A DNA stretch of 64,000 nucleotides from Lentzea atacamensis (GCF_003269295.1 NZ_QLTT01000001.1:1197635-1261634), one strand, 5' to 3'. Positions 17,296-26,394 are shown, counted from the first letter of the stretch. The notes: generated by a model not told the origin, from the sequence alone. Numbers and translations: made by a program.

Positions 17296-17691
17296 ATGGA
17301 CGAAGGCACCAACATCGTGATGATCAACTCCGCCGGGCAGGTGCTGCTGTACCTGCGCGACGACAAACCGACGATCAAGTTCCCGAACACCTGGTGCCTG
17401 CCGGGAGGTTACGTCGAGCAGGGCGAGCAGCCGCACGAGTGCATCAGGCGCGAGATCGAGGAGGAGATGGGCGTGGTGCTCGAGGAGGTGCGGCCGCTCG
17501 TCTCGGCGACCCGCTCGTACGGCGTCGAGCACACGTTCTGGACCGAGATCGACCTGGACCTCGACCACGTCGTGCTCACCGAGGGCCAGCGCCTGAAGTG
17601 GTTCACCCGTGCCGAGATCGACGCGACTCCGCTCGGCTACGAGGACAACGCGATCCTGGCGGACTTCTTCGCCCGCCGGGATCACGCCTGA
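17296..17691 (+). CDS. Nudix hydrolase
   Basis: A 131-residue single-domain Nudix protein. The Nudix box spans residues 38-60 (starts GGYVEQGEQ, ends REIEEEMGV) and holds the metal-binding glutamates, in agreement with GX5EX7REUXEEXGU. Such proteins hydrolyse nucleoside diphosphates linked to another moiety; the substrate is not evident. ATG 17296 is the natural start of the domain (MDEGTNIVMINSAGQVLLYL). It diverges from the methyltransferase and ends two bases before the convergent esterase gene. Confidence 0.9.
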   Translation: MDEGTNIVMINSAGQVLLYLRDDKPTIKFPNTWCLPGGYVEQGEQPHECIRREIEEEMGVVLEEVRPLVSATRSYGVEHTFWTEIDLDLDHVVLTEGQRLKWFTRAEIDATPLGYEDNAILADFFARRDHA

Positions 17692-17693
17692 CG

Positions 17694-18350
17694 TCAGCTC
17701 GGCGCCACCGCGCGCCCGGTCTGCGGCGAGATCGCGCCCGCGCACAGGCCACGAGAGGCCAGCACCCGTGCGATGCCGGGGATCGCCGCGATCGTGTTGG
17801 CCGGCCCGTCGTGCATCAGGACGACCTGGCCGTTGGTGAGCCTGCCGTTGGCGCGGACGATGTCGTCGACACTCGCGTTGTCCCAGTCCCTGGTGTCGAC
17901 GTCCCAGAGGATCTGCCGCAGGCCGTGCGCCGCCGCGACGGACTGCACCGTCGAGTTGGTGGCACCGAACGGAGGGCGGAACAGCTTCGGAGTGCCACCA
18001 CCGGCCGCCGCGATCGCCCGCTGGGTGCGGGAGATCTCGGAGTCGATCTGCGCCCTGCTCAGCTGGGTGAGGTTCGGGTGCGAGTAGCTGTGGTTGCCGA
18101 CCCACATGCGGGCGTTGACCTGAGCCCGGACCAGCGCCGGGGATGCGGCGGCGTGACGGCCTTCGTTGAACATGGTCGCCCGCAACCCGTTCTGGGTGAG
18201 CGCGTTGAGCAGGCTCTGCGTCTTGGCGGTTGGTCCGTCGTCGAACGTGAGCCCGACGTATCCGGTGCAGGGCGCGGCCTGTGCGGTGCCCGCACTGACA
18301 ACGCCGGCCATCAGGACGGCGACACCCATGACGAGAAAGGGTTTGTGCAC
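17694..18350 (-). CDS. Secreted acetylxylan esterase / polysaccharide deacetylase (CE4)
   Basis: A 218-residue secreted CE4 enzyme (Sec signal 1-26). All NodB motifs are present: TFDDGP with Asp37/Asp38, NHSYSH with the zinc ligands His87 and His91, RPPFGATN with Arg125, DTRDW near 152-156, and LMHDG with His180. The sequence closely follows Streptomyces AxeA (for example GYVGLTFDDGP, QSLLNAL, GGGTPKLFRPP and the ending ISPQTGRAVAP), so O-deacetylation of xylan is the best call. It lacks the carbohydrate-binding module of some relatives. GTG 18350 has AAGGA eight bases upstream. A 15-bp inverted repeat lies about 80-125 bp upstream. Confidence 0.85.
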   Translation of the reverse strand: MHKPFLVMGVAVLMAGVVSAGTAQAAPCTGYVGLTFDDGPTAKTQSLLNALTQNGLRATMFNEGRHAAASPALVRAQVNARMWVGNHSYSHPNLTQLSRAQIDSEISRTQRAIAAAGGGTPKLFRPPFGATNSTVQSVAAAHGLRQILWDVDTRDWDNASVDDIVRANGRLTNGQVVLMHDGPANTIAAIPGIARVLASRGLCAGAISPQTGRAVAPS

Positions 18351-18431
18351 GAGTCCGGTCCTTTCGGCGAGTTTTTCCGACGCTACTGATCGCCATGTGA
18401 CCGGACAAGCGGTGTGCGTTCACGGAATTCG

Positions 18432-18475
18432 GTCGAACAATCGAATGGAACCGTTGCCGAATTCGATTGTTCGAC
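18432..18475. promoter_or_regulatory. 15-bp inverted repeat upstream of the CE4 gene
   Basis: GTCGAACAATCGAAT (18432-18446) and ATTCGATTGTTCGAC (18461-18475) are perfect inverted arms around 14 bases. It is AT-rich for this genome and sits in the promoter region of the esterase, about 16 bp from a separate terminator hairpin. It is more likely a regulator-binding dyad or promoter element than a terminator. Confidence 0.45.
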
Positions 18476-18490
18476 ACGTCGGAGGACCCG

Positions 18491-18534
18491 ACCGGGCTCG
18501 TCACCGGCGGCGTACCGCCGGTGACGAGCCCGGT
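18491..18534. terminator. Strong terminator of the alpha-galactosidase/transporter operon
   Basis: A perfect 20-bp stem (18491-18510 with 18515-18534, GC-rich arm ACCGGGCTCGTCACC...) with loop CGTA. It begins 8 bp after the last stop codon of the minus-strand operon ending at 18543, where an intrinsic terminator is expected. Confidence 0.85.
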
Positions 18535-18542
18535 CGTGACCA

Positions 18543-21086
18543 TTACCTCCTGGTCACCCTGTTCGCCACGACCAGCGGGGCGAACTGGACCCAGTCGACG
18601 TTCGGCGCGAAGGCCGCGGGGTTGCCGAAGGTCACCGAGCCACTTCGGGTGACCAGATCGAGCGGCGACGTCTCCTGCCAGAAGCCGTCCCACGTGTAGT
18701 TGTGGCGGTACCGCCTCGTGGTCGCCTTCCCACCCGCCTCGGTGGCGACGAGTTCCCGGTTGATGATGTCGGTGTTGTACGCGTGCCCGGTGTTCTTCTC
18801 CGCCTGGGCGTAGGCGACGGTCAGGTTGTACTGGCCCGCGGCGGCGACCGCTCCGGTGCGGGGGATCGTCAGCGTGCCGTTGCTGCCGTTGCTGTTGCCG
18901 ATGTAGCCGACGTAGCTGCCGCCGGACGCCCAGGGGCTCGTCGCGGTCGCCGCGGCGCCCGCGAGCTGGCCCGCCTCGGCTTCGACACGGACGGCGTTGC
19001 GGTCGGCCGCGGCGTCGCGGGTCAGCGTGAGAGTGCCGGTGGCGAGAGGAGCGCTTCCCTCGTTGGAGAGCTTGACCTCGGTGATGCCCGCCTTGAGGTG
19101 GACCGTCGTACTGCCGTTCCACGCGCCGGCGCAGGTGGTGGTCAGGTCGGCGCCGGCGACGCGACGGCCGGAGAGCGTGAGTCCGAGCGTGCTCCTGCCG
19201 GTCGAGGTGAAGGCGGTGTCGAGCCGGTAGTAGCCGTCCTCGGCGGCGGAGACGTACGTGGTGACGGACTCGCCGGCCCGCAGCATCGCGCCGCGGCCGG
19301 AGCTGCGGGCGTCGGAGAGCGGGTACACCGTCCTTTCCGGACCGGTGACCTCGGTCAGGTCGACGCGGTCGAGCGTGACGTCGGACGAGGCGCCGAGGTG
19401 GCCGGCGGGTCCGCTGGTGCGCAACGAGATCCGGTGCGTGCCGGCGGTGAGCTGGACGGGCGTGTCGTGGCGGCCGCGGTAGGTCCAGTTCAGCGTCGCG
19501 GGCAGGGTCAGGTTCCGCACGTGGGTGTCGTCCACGTAGAGAGCGCTCTGGCCGACGAACGCGTTGGTGCCGTAGAAGACGCCGAGCTTGTACGTGCCGG
19601 TGCGCGGCACGGTCACGTCGACGGTCACGCGCGAGTCCGGGCGGTTCATGGACCCGACGTCCTTGCGGCCCGACGTGGTGTAGCGCATGGCCATGTCCCA
19701 CGAGCCCGATCCATCGTCCTGGACGTACACGCGGGCGTTCTCCACCGTGCCGTTCTCGGCCTCGTAGCTCGCCTGCCACGGCGCGTTCGCGACCGGAGCC
19801 GCGCCGGACCCGGCGGGCGTGACGATCACCTGGTACGCGGCGAGCTGGTCGCCACCGGGCACCTTGACCGTCGCCTGGCCGTTCGTCACGCGGACTCGCG
19901 CCGCCGCCACCACCGGCGGCTGACCGGCGTCACCCTCGTAGCCGGTCCAGCTGGTCTTGGAGACGCGCACGTCGACCTGGTCGCCGAACACGTTCCGGTC
20001 GATGCCGCTTAGAGCGACGTTCACCGCGTTCGCCGTGCCGCCGAGCAGAACCGTCGCCTTGGCGGCACCGCGGTTCAGCGTCGCCATGCCCTGCAGGGTG
20101 TCGCGGGTGTTGGGCTGCGGCGGCGTCACCCTGACCGTGTTGCCGGACAGGTCGCCGTACCACTTGGTGAGCCACCAGCCACCGTTGGCGCGGCCTGCGC
20201 GCACGGCGTGGTCGCTGAGGTTGCCGGCCATGGACCAGAACGCCATGTGACCGTCCACCTTGGTGTCTTCCAGCATGGTGATCCACTGGATCATCTGGCC
20301 GGGCACCGAGGTGTCGCGCCGGTTGGAGTACTCGTTGATGACGATCTCTCTCGGAGAGATGCCGAGCTGCCGTTCCATCTCGCGGTACTCCGCGTAGTTC
20401 TTGCGGTAGGACACCAGGGAATCAGGGCCGAGCTCGTGCCAGCTGGTCATCTCCGGCAGCACGTTGTTGGCCTTGGCGTAGGTCAAGAACTCACGCAGGT
20501 GGTCCGCGCGATACCGGGTCTCACCGATGCCGGCGATGCGCGCGTTGGGCAGCACGGACTTCACCAGGCGGTAGACCCTGGTCCAGTCCGCGAAGAACTT
20601 CTGCTTCTTGTTCGCCCAGTCCGAGTACCAGATGCCGTCGGGCTCGTTGAAGATCGTCCACACGAAACGGTCGCGGTCGGGACGTTGCGCGACCTTCTCC
20701 AGCTGCGGCCGCAACCTGGCGACGTAGTCGTCGATGCCCAGGTCCTCGTACGGCCACTTGCTGTACGCGTCCTGCGAGTAGATGTGCATCTCGCTGCCGC
20801 CCGTGGCGAAGAACTCGTCCGCGAGCTTCAGCGCGTCACCGTTCGGGTGCTGGTCCCCGTCCGGCGCCTTCTGCGAGATGCTGCGCAGACGCATGCCCGC
20901 GATCAGGTCCCGCGACGGGACACCGGTATCGCCCAGGCCGTAGAGCATGCCCGTGGCGCCGCCGCGGAGCGCGCCGGTGGAAGAAGCGAGATCCACGCGG
21001 AGTGTCTCGGTCGCCGCGACGGCAGTTGGTGGGGACAGCGTGGTGAGCGCTAACGCGGCGACGACCGCGCAGGCAGGGATACGCAT
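18543..21086 (-). CDS. Secreted clan-A glycosidase with C-terminal CBM35/CBM6-like modules
   Basis: An 847-residue exported enzyme (signal about 1-25, ATG 21086 with GGAG seven bases upstream). The N-terminal half looks like a retaining TIM-barrel glycosidase of clan A: acid/base candidate Glu148 in WTIFNEPDG and nucleophile candidate Glu252 in VINEYSN, near GH39. A beta-sandwich follows (about 340-410). Then come two beta-sandwich modules starting YEAENGTVENARVY (about 425) and VEAEAGQLAGAAA (about 700), typical of CBM35/CBM6, and a module between them. It is last in an operon with an alpha-galactosidase and a MalEFG-type importer, so it may free galacto- or arabino-oligosaccharides for import. 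Exact family and substrate are uncertain. Confidence 0.7.
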   Translation of the reverse strand: MRIPACAVVAALALTTLSPPTAVAATETLRVDLASSTGALRGGATGMLYGLGDTGVPSRDLIAGMRLRSISQKAPDGDQHPNGDALKLADEFFATGGSEMHIYSQDAYSKWPYEDLGIDDYVARLRPQLEKVAQRPDRDRFVWTIFNEPDGIWYSDWANKKQKFFADWTRVYRLVKSVLPNARIAGIGETRYRADHLREFLTYAKANNVLPEMTSWHELGPDSLVSYRKNYAEYREMERQLGISPREIVINEYSNRRDTSVPGQMIQWITMLEDTKVDGHMAFWSMAGNLSDHAVRAGRANGGWWLTKWYGDLSGNTVRVTPPQPNTRDTLQGMATLNRGAAKATVLLGGTANAVNVALSGIDRNVFGDQVDVRVSKTSWTGYEGDAGQPPVVAAARVRVTNGQATVKVPGGDQLAAYQVIVTPAGSGAAPVANAPWQASYEAENGTVENARVYVQDDGSGSWDMAMRYTTSGRKDVGSMNRPDSRVTVDVTVPRTGTYKLGVFYGTNAFVGQSALYVDDTHVRNLTLPATLNWTYRGRHDTPVQLTAGTHRISLRTSGPAGHLGASSDVTLDRVDLTEVTGPERTVYPLSDARSSGRGAMLRAGESVTTYVSAAEDGYYRLDTAFTSTGRSTLGLTLSGRRVAGADLTTTCAGAWNGSTTVHLKAGITEVKLSNEGSAPLATGTLTLTRDAAADRNAVRVEAEAGQLAGAAATATSPWASGGSYVGYIGNSNGSNGTLTIPRTGAVAAAGQYNLTVAYAQAEKNTGHAYNTDIINRELVATEAGGKATTRRYRHNYTWDGFWQETSPLDLVTRSGSVTFGNPAAFAPNVDWVQFAPLVVANRVTRR

Positions 21087-21103
21087 CGGAACTCCATTCC
21101 GGA

Positions 21104-21925
21104 TCACTTGACGGCGCCGCCCGTGATGCCCGAGATGATCTTGCGCTGGGCGACGGCGAGTACGACGACGAGTGGCAGACTCATCAGGACGACGTAGGCG
21201 AAGATCAGGTGCCAGTTGTTCAGGTACAACCCGGCACTTGCCACGCGGAACAGGTTCAGCGGCAGGGTGTCGAGCCGCCCGCCGATGACGAAGAACGCGT
21301 AGAACACGTCGTTCCACACGTAGAGGCAGATCAGGATCGTTGCGGTGGCGAGCACCGGCCGCAGCAGCGGCAGCACGATCCGCCAGAACACCATGACCGG
21401 GCCCGCGCCGTCGATCTGCGCGGCCTCCTCCAGCGCCGGCGGGATGGTCCGCACGAAGCCGGTGACGAAGAAGATCACCGTGGACAGGTAGATCCCCGTG
21501 TAGACGCCGATCATGCCGACCGCGCTGCCCGCGAGCCCGAGCTGCCGCAGCAGCAGGACGACCGTGACGACAGCGGGTGGCAGCACGATGCCGCTGATGC
21601 CCAGCGCGTACAGCACCGCGTTCAGCCGGGTGGCGCGGCGGGCCAGGATCCAGGCCGCCATCGACCCGAAGGTCAGCAGCAACGCCACCGTCGGCACGAC
21701 GACCAGCAGGCTGCCGAAGAACGCGGCGGGCACCTCACCGTCGACCCACACCTGCTTCAGGTTCTCCAGCAGCTGCCAGCGTTGCGGCAGTGACAGGTCG
21801 GGGTTGAGCGCCTCGCCCTGCGACTTCGCCGCGGTCACCAGCACCAGCCACAGCGGGATCCCGATCACGACGAGCGCGAGCGCGGTCGCGGCGACGGGCT
21901 GTGCTTTCGTCCAGAACCGGTTCAC
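21104..21925 (-). CDS. Sugar ABC transporter permease (MalG type)
   Basis: A 273-residue CUT1-family permease with about six TM segments and the EAA loop EEAAQIDGAGPVMVFWRIVLPLLRP. Start GTG 21925 (MNRFWTKAQPVAAT) overlaps the stop of the MalF-type gene by GTGA; longer in-frame versions would run into that gene. With the preceding permease it forms the membrane channel for the binding protein encoded two genes upstream. No ATPase is encoded here, which is common for CUT1 systems that share an MsiK-type ATPase. Confidence 0.92.
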   Translation of the reverse strand: MNRFWTKAQPVAATALALVVIGIPLWLVLVTAAKSQGEALNPDLSLPQRWQLLENLKQVWVDGEVPAAFFGSLLVVVPTVALLLTFGSMAAWILARRATRLNAVLYALGISGIVLPPAVVTVVLLLRQLGLAGSAVGMIGVYTGIYLSTVIFFVTGFVRTIPPALEEAAQIDGAGPVMVFWRIVLPLLRPVLATATILICLYVWNDVFYAFFVIGGRLDTLPLNLFRVASAGLYLNNWHLIFAYVVLMSLPLVVVLAVAQRKIISGITGGAVK

Positions 21926-22857
21926 AGGACCGCCTCCCGCCTGCGCAGCGTCCGGATCACCGGGAACGCCAGCAGTGCGACGAGCAGGAACAGCACCAGG
22001 CTCATCGCGGTGGCCTGGGCGAACAGGCCCTGCCCGAACGTGCGGTAGATGAAGATGTTCAGGATCTCCGTGGTGCGCGCGGGTCCACCACCGGTGGTGG
22101 CCTGAACGATGTCGAACCCGTTCATCGACCCCAGCAGCGCCGTGGCGACGTTGAACGTGACCGCGGGCGCCAGCAACGGGAACCGGATCGCCCAGAACGC
22201 CCTGACGCGCGACGCGCCGTCGATGCGCGCCGCCTCCAGCAGGTCCTCCGGAATCGTCTTCAGGCCCGCCAGGTAGATGAGCATCGACAGGCCCATCCAC
22301 TTCCACGCGTGGATCACCGCGACCACGACGATCGTCCAGGTGGTGTCACCGAGCCACGCGTAGTCGATGCCGAGCAGGCTGTTGAGGCTGCCCTGCGGCT
22401 TCAGCAGCGCCTGGAAGATGTAGCCGACCGCGAGAGCGGACATCAGCACCGGCACCAGAAAGAGGATGCGCACCACCCGGTTGAGCGTGGTGTCCCGTTC
22501 GAGCAGGACCGCCAGTCCGAAGCCGAACAGGTTCTGGAACAACGCCACCAGCACCGCGTAGACGAGGGTGATCCGCACCGCGCGCAGCAGCGTGCCGTCG
22601 GACGCGAGCTGGGTGAAGTTGTCGAAGCCGGTCGGGTTGATCGCGCTCTTGAAGCCGGACCAGTCGGTGAAGGCGTAGATGAAGTTGAACAGCGTCGGCA
22701 GGAAGAAGAAGACGAGCAGGATGGCGAAGGCCGGCGCCAGGAACCACATCGGGTGCGTCTGCCGCCTGACCGAGTTCCTGGCACGGCGCGGCTGGTCCGG
22801 CGCGGGGAGCGGCCGGGCGACCGGCCGCTCCCGCACAGCGGTTCGTGGTGCGGACAT
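21922..22857 (-). CDS. Sugar ABC transporter permease (MalF type)
   Basis: A 311-residue CUT1 permease. A cytoplasmic N-terminal tail rich in Arg/Pro (about 1-30) is followed by six TM segments and the EAA loop LLEAARIDGASRVRAFWAIRFPLLAP. Its ATG overlaps the binding-protein stop by ATGA, so translation is coupled. It pairs with the MalG-type protein. Confidence 0.92.
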   Translation of the reverse strand: MSAPRTAVRERPVARPLPAPDQPRRARNSVRRQTHPMWFLAPAFAILLVFFFLPTLFNFIYAFTDWSGFKSAINPTGFDNFTQLASDGTLLRAVRITLVYAVLVALFQNLFGFGLAVLLERDTTLNRVVRILFLVPVLMSALAVGYIFQALLKPQGSLNSLLGIDYAWLGDTTWTIVVVAVIHAWKWMGLSMLIYLAGLKTIPEDLLEAARIDGASRVRAFWAIRFPLLAPAVTFNVATALLGSMNGFDIVQATTGGGPARTTEILNIFIYRTFGQGLFAQATAMSLVLFLLVALLAFPVIRTLRRREAVL

Positions 22858-24155
22858 CAGAACCCCGGCGCCCCGGCCGCCTTGGCCAGCTGGGCGAACT
22901 GGTCCTGGGTCGCCTTCGCGACCTCCTCCGGCGACATCGTCCCGACGATCATGTCGGCGAGGTTGATGTACAGGTCCGGGTTCGCGACCGCCAGCGCCTG
23001 CATGGAGCCCACCGACGTGCCCAGCGACGCGTGCACGTCGAGCAGCGCCTTCGGCACACCGGCCGGGTTGGCGACGGCCGGCTGCAACGAGACGGTCTTG
23101 CGGGCGTTCACGAACTCCTGGTAGCCGGGGCCCATCCAGTACGCCAGCAGCTGCCTGGCCGCGGCCTCGCGCTTGGCGTCACCGGTGCGGAACGCGACCA
23201 GGGCGTTGGACTGGTCGGGGATGAACGTGCCGACGTTGCCGGACGGCGAGATCGGGAAGAACCCGATCTTCCGGTCGAGCGTCGCGGTGTCCGACTTGGC
23301 CTGCAGCTGCCCGAAGAACGAGTTGACCTGCACGGCCATCGCGGCCTTGCCGTCGAGCAGAGCAGCGCCCTGGTCCTCGAACTTCGCGGTCTTGATGTCG
23401 GCGTTGAAGAGTCCCTCGTCGATCAGCGACTTGTACTTCTTGATCGCGTCGACCACGACGGGGCTGCCGAAGGTCTCCTTGTTGGTGTTGATCTTCTCCC
23501 AGAGCCCGTTCTTGGCGGCGTCGGCGAGCTGGACCTGCACCCACCACTGCGTCGCCCAGCGGTCGCCCGCCATCTCGAAGAACGGGGTGACGCCCTTGGC
23601 CTTGAGCGACCTGGCCGCGCCGACCATCTCGTCGAAGTTCTTCGGCAGCGAGGTGATGCCGTTGGCCGCGAAGACCTCCTTGTTGTAGTAGACGCCTTCG
23701 ACGGCCGGGCTGGTGACCAGCGCGGCGTACCGCGTGCCGTCGAGGATGCCGGTGATGTCCTTGAGCTCCGGCGCCAGCTTCGGCAGCCAGGGCGCGTCGG
23801 TCAGCGGCTGCAGGTTCGTCTTCGCGTTGATGGCCGTGAGCATCGACGCGGTGGGCTGCCAGAAGGCGAGGTCCGGCTTGTCACCGGTGGCCACCTTCGT
23901 CTGGACGCCCTGTTCGTACGGGTCCGGGATGGTGACGACCTCGACGTCGGCGCCGGTCACCTTCTCGAACGCCGCCACCACCTGTTCCGGCACGGTGTTG
24001 CTGTTCTGCGCCGCCCAGATCGCCAGCTTGACCCCGCTGAGGGAGGCCGCGGGGTCCGGCCAGGAGACCGCCGCGCCGGTGCCTGTGTTCGCGCCGGGGT
24101 CACTGCACGCCGTGAGTCCCAAAAGGACGGCTGCGACACTGATCCATTTCTTCAT
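22857..24155 (-). CDS. Sugar-binding lipoprotein, family 1 (MalE type)
   Basis: A 432-residue lipoprotein with lipobox LGLTAC (Cys17), starting at ATG 24155, which overlaps the alpha-galactosidase stop by ATGA. The fold is SBP family 1: KLAIWAAQNSNTVPEQVVAAFEKVTGADVEVVTI near residue 40, YYNKEVFAANGI, and the MAVQVNSFFGQLQ region. It should deliver oligosaccharides to the two permeases encoded next. The alpha-galactosidase upstream suggests alpha-galactosides of the raffinose or melibiose kind, or galactan fragments. An ATPase is not encoded nearby. Confidence 0.92.
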   Translation of the reverse strand: MKKWISVAAVLLGLTACSDPGANTGTGAAVSWPDPAASLSGVKLAIWAAQNSNTVPEQVVAAFEKVTGADVEVVTIPDPYEQGVQTKVATGDKPDLAFWQPTASMLTAINAKTNLQPLTDAPWLPKLAPELKDITGILDGTRYAALVTSPAVEGVYYNKEVFAANGITSLPKNFDEMVGAARSLKAKGVTPFFEMAGDRWATQWWVQVQLADAAKNGLWEKINTNKETFGSPVVVDAIKKYKSLIDEGLFNADIKTAKFEDQGAALLDGKAAMAVQVNSFFGQLQAKSDTATLDRKIGFFPISPSGNVGTFIPDQSNALVAFRTGDAKREAAARQLLAYWMGPGYQEFVNARKTVSLQPAVANPAGVPKALLDVHASLGTSVGSMQALAVANPDLYINLADMIVGTMSPEEVAKATQDQFAQLAKAAGAPGF

Positions 24156-26293
24156 CGTGCGGATCCTTCGGTGGGTGAGGGAATCGGGGAGGTGCGGGGG
24201 ACGATCCGGAACAGACGCGCCGAAGCAGGAGCACGCCGCGCTGTCAGCGTCAGCTCCCCCGCGTCCAGATCCCAGCCGGACTGCCACGCGGGCAGGTCGC
24301 GCGGGTACAGCACTTCGACGTCGATGTCCGCGCCTCGCAGGTGCGGCAACGACAAGGTGACGCTCTCGTGGTCGCTCTCACGCTGCCACACGGCGAGATA
24401 AGTGGCATCGCGAGACTTCAGGGCGAGACTCAGCCACCGGTCGCTCCACGCGGGCAGACCCAGTGGCCACAACGGAACGGCGGTGGCGAGATCGGCACGG
24501 ATCTCGTGCTGCACCCGCACCGCGGCCCGCACGGACGCGAGCTGCTCCGCTGTCATGAGGTCGAGCCGGCCGGACAGGTAGAGACGGCCGAGCAGTCCGG
24601 TGCAGAGGGTGAACGCGATGTCCTCATCGGACATGTCCGGCTGCGGGTAGGCCCAGCTCGCCGACTGCTCCGGCAGCACCGACATCGGCGCGGACACCGC
24701 GATCGGCGGGTAGAGCCGGGGGTCCTGCTGGTCGCTGGTGGACTGCAGCTGCATCCGCGACAACATCGCGTAGTCCATGCGCATCGCACCGGAGGCGCAG
24801 TTCTCCAGGATCAGGTGGGGATGCCGGTCCAGGACACCGTCGAGCCACGCGAGGTGCGCCCGGTTGTGCGCGAGCAGGCCTGCGCCGGCGCTGTCCGAGG
24901 CCAGGTCGGTGCCCGCGCCGGCGTCGACGTTGTAGTCCATCTTGAAGTAGCCGACGCCCAGCTCGCCCACCAGCCGGTCGACCACCGCGTCGAGGTGCGC
25001 GACGGCCCGCGGGTGACGCAGGTCCAGGTGGTAGCGGCCGTGCTCGACCAGCCGGACACCGCCGCGCTGCAGGAACGCCGACGCCGGCAGCCGGTCGGCC
25101 ATCGGGCTGCGCACGCCGATCACCTCCGGCTCGAGCCACAGGCCGGGCACCATGCCGCGCTCGCGGATGTGCGCGACGACCTTCTCGATCCCGCCGGGGA
25201 ACCTGGTCCGCGACGGCAGCCATTCGCCGACACTGTCCCACCAGCCCGAGTCGTCGTCGTACCAGCCCGCGTCGATGCAGAAGACCTCCGCGCCGACGTC
25301 GGCGGCGGCGTCGATCAACGGCAGCAGCTTCTCCGTGGTGGGATCGCCCATCAACGTGTTCATGTAGTCGTTGAACACCACCGGCAACGCGGTCCGGTCA
25401 TCGTGCGGTCGCACGATCTCCCGGCGGTGCGCGGTGAGCGCGGCGATCGCACCGTCCACACCGGACCGCGACACCGCTACGGACACCGGCACGGACGTGA
25501 ACGACTCGCCGGGCAGCAGCCGTTGCTGCCACTGGTGGTCGATGTCGGTCGGGCCGAGCAGCGCGACGTACGGGCCGTCCAGCCGCTCGGCGACCTCCCA
25601 GCGCCAGGCCCCGTTGTGCTCGACCTGCCACAGCCACGCCTCGCCGGTCCGCCGGTCGACGACGCCACCGGTCGGCAGGACCGTGCCCGTCGACCACGTG
25701 CCGGTGCTGACCACGGCGGCCCGGCCGCGGCCGTCCTGTCCGTGCAGCCCGAGGTTGAGATCGGGCACGGCGTTGTCGCGCAACGGGGGGCGGGCCCAGC
25801 GACCCTCGCCGAGCCACTCGCTGTCCGCTCGCAGCAGGTCGACGTCCCCGGCCGCGCCGCCGAACCCCGCGGCGAACGAGGTCACACCCTGCAGCACCAC
25901 CTGTTCGTCGCCGTGGTTGGTGACCGTGGTGGTGACCTGGCAGGCGGCCACCCCGTCGACCGAACGGAACGTCGTGCGCGCGACCAGCCCGGTCCGCTCG
26001 TCCCGCAGGTCGATGTGCAGCTCGCTCCACTTGCCGTCGGTGCGCCGGGCGGAACCCGCGTAGACCATGCGACGGCCGACCGCGGTCTCGGAGAAGCGGT
26101 GCGAGACCCTGGCCCGCCCTTGGCCCGCCACCAGCACCTCGACCAGGGGCTGCGTGGCCCTGGGCCGGTCGGTGTGCCCGCCGGCGGCGGAGAGCGAGCG
26201 AACGCCGACCGGCCCGCCGGGCGACACGTCCACCACGAGCTCCAGCGCCGAGTGGCCCCAGACCACGCTGGTCGCGGACTCGATCGAAGTCAC
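24152..26293 (-). CDS. Alpha-galactosidase, GH36
   Basis: About 713 residues, cytoplasmic. The nucleophile is Asp453 in YFKMDYNVD. The acid/base is Asp521 in STSDQQDP, after the GH36 signature ENCASGAMRMDYAML. FNDYMNTLMGDPTTEKLLPLID and CIDAGWY are also typical. It removes alpha-1,6-galactose from imported oligosaccharides. I prefer GTG 26293 because GGGGA lies six bases upstream; GTG 26335 is possible but would leave only 13 bp to the operator. It is the first gene of a five-gene unit (alpha-galactosidase, binding protein, two permeases, exported glycosidase) and lies directly downstream of a LacI-type gene on the same strand. Confidence 0.9.
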   Translation of the reverse strand: MTSIESATSVVWGHSALELVVDVSPGGPVGVRSLSAAGGHTDRPRATQPLVEVLVAGQGRARVSHRFSETAVGRRMVYAGSARRTDGKWSELHIDLRDERTGLVARTTFRSVDGVAACQVTTTVTNHGDEQVVLQGVTSFAAGFGGAAGDVDLLRADSEWLGEGRWARPPLRDNAVPDLNLGLHGQDGRGRAAVVSTGTWSTGTVLPTGGVVDRRTGEAWLWQVEHNGAWRWEVAERLDGPYVALLGPTDIDHQWQQRLLPGESFTSVPVSVAVSRSGVDGAIAALTAHRREIVRPHDDRTALPVVFNDYMNTLMGDPTTEKLLPLIDAAADVGAEVFCIDAGWYDDDSGWWDSVGEWLPSRTRFPGGIEKVVAHIRERGMVPGLWLEPEVIGVRSPMADRLPASAFLQRGGVRLVEHGRYHLDLRHPRAVAHLDAVVDRLVGELGVGYFKMDYNVDAGAGTDLASDSAGAGLLAHNRAHLAWLDGVLDRHPHLILENCASGAMRMDYAMLSRMQLQSTSDQQDPRLYPPIAVSAPMSVLPEQSASWAYPQPDMSDEDIAFTLCTGLLGRLYLSGRLDLMTAEQLASVRAAVRVQHEIRADLATAVPLWPLGLPAWSDRWLSLALKSRDATYLAVWQRESDHESVTLSLPHLRGADIDVEVLYPRDLPAWQSGWDLDAGELTLTARRAPASARLFRIVPRTSPIPSPTEGSAR

Positions 26294-26348
26294 TGTGTCC
26301 CCATTCCCGCTGCTCAACGTTGTGTGACCGGTCACATGGTCGCCACAG

Positions 26349-26362
26349 TGTGAGCGCTAACA
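26349..26362. promoter_or_regulatory. LacI-family operator (TGTGAGCGCTAACA)
   Basis: It lies between the LacI-type gene and the alpha-galactosidase operon, 56 bp upstream of the preferred start. The core GTGAGCGCTAAC recurs exactly at 41403-41414 and, inside coding sequence, at 21043-21054. The adjacent LacI regulator is the obvious candidate to bind it. Confidence 0.75.
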
Positions 26363-26394
26363 TACTTTTGGGGAAAGGGTGTGTTACCCAGTTG

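Noticed and set aside
16414..19779. Very long minus-strand open frame (over 1100 codons) crossing the Nudix and CE4 genes
   Set aside because: Only its last 271 codons form a real methyltransferase; the rest is Arg/Gly-rich and lies over or opposite well-recognised genes.
21104..22857. A missing ATPase gene as a sign of a broken importer
   Set aside because: Actinobacterial MalEFG-type operons often lack an ATPase gene and use a shared MsiK-type protein encoded elsewhere.
24341..26353. Long plus-strand frame opposite the alpha-galactosidase
   Set aside because: Antisense shadow; the minus strand carries a complete GH36 with catalytic residues.
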